From the NCBI GenBank assembly GCA_020427625.1, contig JAGQOI010000101.1, positions 1 through 8,604 of the forward strand: 8,604 nucleotides of DNA, given 5' to 3'. Positions 6,357-8,604 of the stretch are shown here, one piece after another. The DNA comes from Phycisphaerales bacterium. GTDB lineage: Bacteria > Planctomycetota > Phycisphaerae > Phycisphaerales > SM1A02. The notes beneath the pieces are model-generated. The model saw only the letters and a list, made by a program, of their open reading frames with translations, did no database searches and was not told the DNA's origin. Numbering within the stretch: position 1 is the first letter of the stretch; each line of letters begins with the position of its first letter. Made by a program: the position numbers and the translations under genes.

Positions 6357-8111
6357 ATGCAGCGAGCATCGTTCGCCCCTCACGCCCTCCTGACCCTGCT
6401 GGCGACCCTGGCGACCATCGGCTGTGCCGGGCCCGGCGCCACGGCGAGGTCGACGCTGCCGACGCCGCCGGGCCCGCTCTACCCGCACGCGGCCGTCGCG
6501 GCGGACCACGTTCTGGCGTCGGAGGCGGGTCTGGAGATGCTCCGGGCGGGCGGCAACGCGGTGGACGCCGCGGTCGCCGCGAGCTTCACCCTGTCCGTCG
6601 TGCGGCCGTTCTCCTGCGGTATCGGCGGGGGTGGATTCATGGTGATCGCCCGTCCCGGCGCGGATTGCCGGATCGTCGACGCGGTCGCGCTGAACTACCG
6701 CGAGGTGGCGCCGGCGGGCGTCGATCCGATGTACTTCACGCGTCTGGACGACCCGGTCGCGTCCCGGTTCGGCGTCCGGGCGGCGGGCGTTCCGGGCACC
6801 GTCGCCGGGCTCCTGCACGCGCTGGAGCACTACGGCACGCTCGACCGGGCGACGGTCCTCGCGCCGGCGATCCGGATCGCGCGGGACGGGTTCGCCGTCG
6901 ACGATGCCTACGTCGGCGCGGTCGCCGCGGTCGCGACGGCGCGCACGGAGCATCCCGCGATCATCGATCGCAGCGAGCGTCTCTGGACGCACCTGTGCAA
7001 GGGCGGCACGATCCGCGCGGGCGACATCATCCAGCAGCCGGAACAGGCGCATGCGCTGGAACTCATCGCCGAGCACGGCGCGGCGGCGTTCTATCGCGGA
7101 CCCATCGGCGACGCGATCGTCGCGACGATTCGAGCCGAGGGCGGCGCGATGCGGGCGTCCGATCTCGCGTCGTACGAGATCCGCACGTCGTCGCCGCTGC
7201 GCGGGCGGGCGTTCGGGTGCGACCTGCTCACCATGCCGCCGCCGAGCAGCGGCGGGATCGCGATTCAGCAGATCTTCGGGCTGGTCGACCGCGGCTTCGA
7301 CGCCTCGGCGATGCGCTCGCCGCGCGATCCCGCGTACGTGCACCTGCTCACGGAGTCGATGAAGCACGCGTTCGCGGACCGGGCCGCCTGGCTGGCGGAC
7401 GACGCCTTCGTCGACGTGCCGGTGGCGTCGTTGCTCGACGCGTCGTATCTCGACGCGTTGTCGGCGCGGATCGATCCGAGTCGGACGCACGCGTCGGACA
7501 CGTACGGCTCGCATCCGCAGCTCCCGTCCGACGGCGGGACGAGTCACCTGTCGATCGTGGATGCCTCGGGCATGGCGGTCGCGTGCACGGAGACGATCAA
7601 CCTCCAGTTCGGGTCGCTCGTGATGGTGCCGGGCTTCGGGATCGTGCTGAACGACGAGATGGACGATTTCACGACGATTCCCGGCGGCGCGAACGCGTTC
7701 GGGCTGGTGCAGTCGGACGCCAACCTGCCCGCGCCCGGCAAGCGACCGTTGTCGAGCATGTCGCCGACGATCGCGCTGCGCGACGGTCGGGTGGTGATGG
7801 TCGCCGGCGCGTCCGGCGGGCCGCGGATCATCAGCGGCACGGCGCAGGTCCTGCTCAACGGGTTGGTCTGGGGTGATGCGCCGAACATCGCCGTGACGCG
7901 ACCGCGGGTGCATCACCAATGGGCGCCGGACGTGCTGTGGTTCGAGTCCTTCTGGCCGGACGATCGTCTGCGCAACGTGATGTCCTCGCGGTACGGTCAC
8001 GCGACGGACGAGCGTCGGGACGTGGGCGTGGTGCAGGTGATCCGGGTGATGGAGGACGGCATCCTCGCGACGTCCGACCCCCGCAAGGGCGGCCGCGCGG
8101 CGGGGATGTAG
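6357..8111 (+). CDS. ggt: Gamma-glutamyltransferase, probable lipoprotein
   Basis: This 584-residue precursor of an Ntn-hydrolase cleaves gamma-glutamyl bonds, as in glutathione, and transfers the glutamyl group to water or amino acids. It should self-cleave before T395 in DGGTSHLSIVD, giving a large subunit of roughly 370 residues and a small one of 190. Active-site positions by comparison with E. coli GGT: R115 (NYREVAP), nucleophile T395, N415, E434 (Gln in E. coli, Glu in the human enzyme), D437, S466-S467 (RPLSSMSP) and G487-G488. GIGGGGFM at 88-95 is also typical. A lid loop like that of E. coli GGT appears at about 442-463. The N-terminus is hydrophobic and ends in TIGC (C23), an acceptable though not ideal lipobox (Thr instead of Leu at -3), so envelope anchoring is likely. 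No essential residue seems to be missing. It is divergent from the DUF4442 gene, with no clear functional link. Confidence 0.95.
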   Translation: MQRASFAPHALLTLLATLATIGCAGPGATARSTLPTPPGPLYPHAAVAADHVLASEAGLEMLRAGGNAVDAAVAASFTLSVVRPFSCGIGGGGFMVIARPGADCRIVDAVALNYREVAPAGVDPMYFTRLDDPVASRFGVRAAGVPGTVAGLLHALEHYGTLDRATVLAPAIRIARDGFAVDDAYVGAVAAVATARTEHPAIIDRSERLWTHLCKGGTIRAGDIIQQPEQAHALELIAEHGAAAFYRGPIGDAIVATIRAEGGAMRASDLASYEIRTSSPLRGRAFGCDLLTMPPPSSGGIAIQQIFGLVDRGFDASAMRSPRDPAYVHLLTESMKHAFADRAAWLADDAFVDVPVASLLDASYLDALSARIDPSRTHASDTYGSHPQLPSDGGTSHLSIVDASGMAVACTETINLQFGSLVMVPGFGIVLNDEMDDFTTIPGGANAFGLVQSDANLPAPGKRPLSSMSPTIALRDGRVVMVAGASGGPRIISGTAQVLLNGLVWGDAPNIAVTRPRVHHQWAPDVLWFESFWPDDRLRNVMSSRYGHATDERRDVGVVQVIRVMEDGILATSDPRKGGRAAGM

Positions 8112-8125
8112 GGGCGGGGCCGGCG

Positions 8126-8146
8126 GCGGGGCGGTCCCCCGCCCGC
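8126..8146 (+). repeat. GC-rich hairpin after ggt
   Basis: GCGGGGCGG (8126-8134) can pair with CCGCCCGC (8139-8146), with one bulged G and a 4-nt loop. It lies 15 bp after the ggt stop and just before the next promoter. It has no U-tract, so it may only slow polymerase or protect the 3' end. A role in termination is uncertain. Confidence 0.35.
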
Positions 8147-8147
8147 G

Positions 8148-8176
8148 GTGACCGCTCGGCGCGGTGCCGGTATAGT
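8148..8176 (+). promoter_or_regulatory. Sigma-70-like promoter of the 6-phosphogluconolactonase gene
   Basis: GTGACC (8148-8153) and TATAGT (8171-8176) match the TTGACA and TATAAT consensus at 4 of 6 and 5 of 6 bases, with an ideal 17-bp spacer. The -10 box ends 8 nt before the ATG at 8185, so transcription would begin at or next to the start codon. This gives the gene a promoter separate from ggt. Confidence 0.6.
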
Positions 8177-8184
8177 TCGGGGTC

Positions 8185-8604
8185 ATGATGCCATCCGACG
8201 ATCCGCGGCCGCCCAAGCGTGAGACCTACGACCTGCTCGGGGGACCGATCGCGCCGCCGGCGCTGCCCGGACGCGTGGTGGTCGGCGAGTCCGACTACGA
8301 AGCGGTGGATCTTGCCGCGTCGGATCTCGTCGCGCAGGCGATGAACTGCGTGCGCGAGTTCGGCGACTTCCATCTCGCGTTGTCCGGCGGGCGCACGCCG
8401 CAGCCGCTCTACGAGCGGCTCATGTACGACCCGGACTTTCGCGCGGTTCCCTGGCAGCGCACGCACCTGTGGATCGTCGACGAGCGGTGCGTCCCGTGGG
8501 ACGACCCGCGTTCGAACTTCGGCATGATCCACGACACGATCGTGCAGCACGCCGACCTGCCGCCCGAACAGGTGCACCCGATGCCCGTCCTGCTCGACGG
8601 CGGC
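8185..8604 (+). CDS. pgl: 6-phosphogluconolactonase, N-terminal part (runs off the window)
   Basis: Only the first 140 residues are visible, with no stop before the window end. The enzyme hydrolyses 6-phosphogluconolactone in the oxidative pentose phosphate pathway, in the cytoplasm. The motifs LALSGGRTPQPLY (64-76) and HLWIVDERCVPWDDPRSNFGM (94-114) are diagnostic of the Pgl/DevB family, where the SGG loop and the DER region help bind the sugar phosphate. Residues 1-30 are a proline-rich, polar extension before the conserved fold. Two adjacent ATGs (8185 and 8188) are both possible starts. There is no good Shine-Dalgarno, only GGGG at 8179-8182, and the promoter position suggests a leaderless mRNA. 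Roughly the second half of the protein is expected beyond the window. Confidence 0.92.
   Translation, partial: MMPSDDPRPPKRETYDLLGGPIAPPALPGRVVVGESDYEAVDLAASDLVAQAMNCVREFGDFHLALSGGRTPQPLYERLMYDPDFRAVPWQRTHLWIVDERCVPWDDPRSNFGMIHDTIVQHADLPPEQVHPMPVLLDGG

Noticed and set aside
4946..7876. 976-residue plus-strand open frame spanning three other genes
   Set aside because: It is low complexity and crosses the antisense membrane protein, the hotdog gene and ggt out of frame. It is a compositional artefact.
8126..8146. Intrinsic terminator for ggt
   Set aside because: The hairpin is strong but is followed by G/C-rich sequence with no U-tract, so it is listed only as a hairpin.
6258..8216. 652-residue minus-strand open frame opposite ggt
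   Set aside because: It is an Arg-rich shadow opposite a gene whose catalytic residues are all in place.

Overview
The window is very GC-rich, densely coded bacterial chromosome. Gene content suggests a Planctomycetota member, possibly of the Phycisphaerae. The main reasons are a long ResB followed by a separate CcsA that carries its own large N-terminal extracytoplasmic domain, TATGAT/TATGCT/TATAGT-type -10 boxes, and GTG starts. The taxonomic call is an inference from gene style, not from a marker gene. No phage, transposon, CRISPR or RNA gene was seen.

Layout. Positions 1-192 are a leader with a candidate -10 box and an inverted repeat that runs into the ribosome-binding site of the first gene. 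Positions 193-2637 (resB) and 2634-4364 (ccsA) overlap by ATGA and form a System II cytochrome c maturation pair. Together they should carry haem across the membrane and attach it to apocytochromes on the outer face. All four histidines expected for the CcsBA haem channel can be placed, as can the WWD motif.

On the minus strand, converging on ccsA with a 10-bp overlap, lie a polytopic membrane protein of unknown function (5524-4355) and, upstream of it, a hotdog-fold DUF4442/PaaI-like protein (6184-5570). They are 45 bp apart and probably co-transcribed. Both use GTG starts.

A 172-bp divergent intergenic region (6185-6356) holds a perfect 10-bp inverted repeat beside a -10 box. To its right is a complete gamma-glutamyltransferase with a probable lipoprotein signal (6357-8111). 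The last gene, 6-phosphogluconolactonase (from 8185, cut off by the window end), has a good sigma-70-like promoter placed so close to the ATG that the mRNA may be leaderless.

The genes mostly look like ordinary housekeeping functions: cytochrome c assembly, glutathione/gamma-glutamyl turnover and the pentose phosphate pathway. The least explained parts are the two minus-strand genes and the two inverted repeats. I do not see evidence for an undescribed defence or mobile system.
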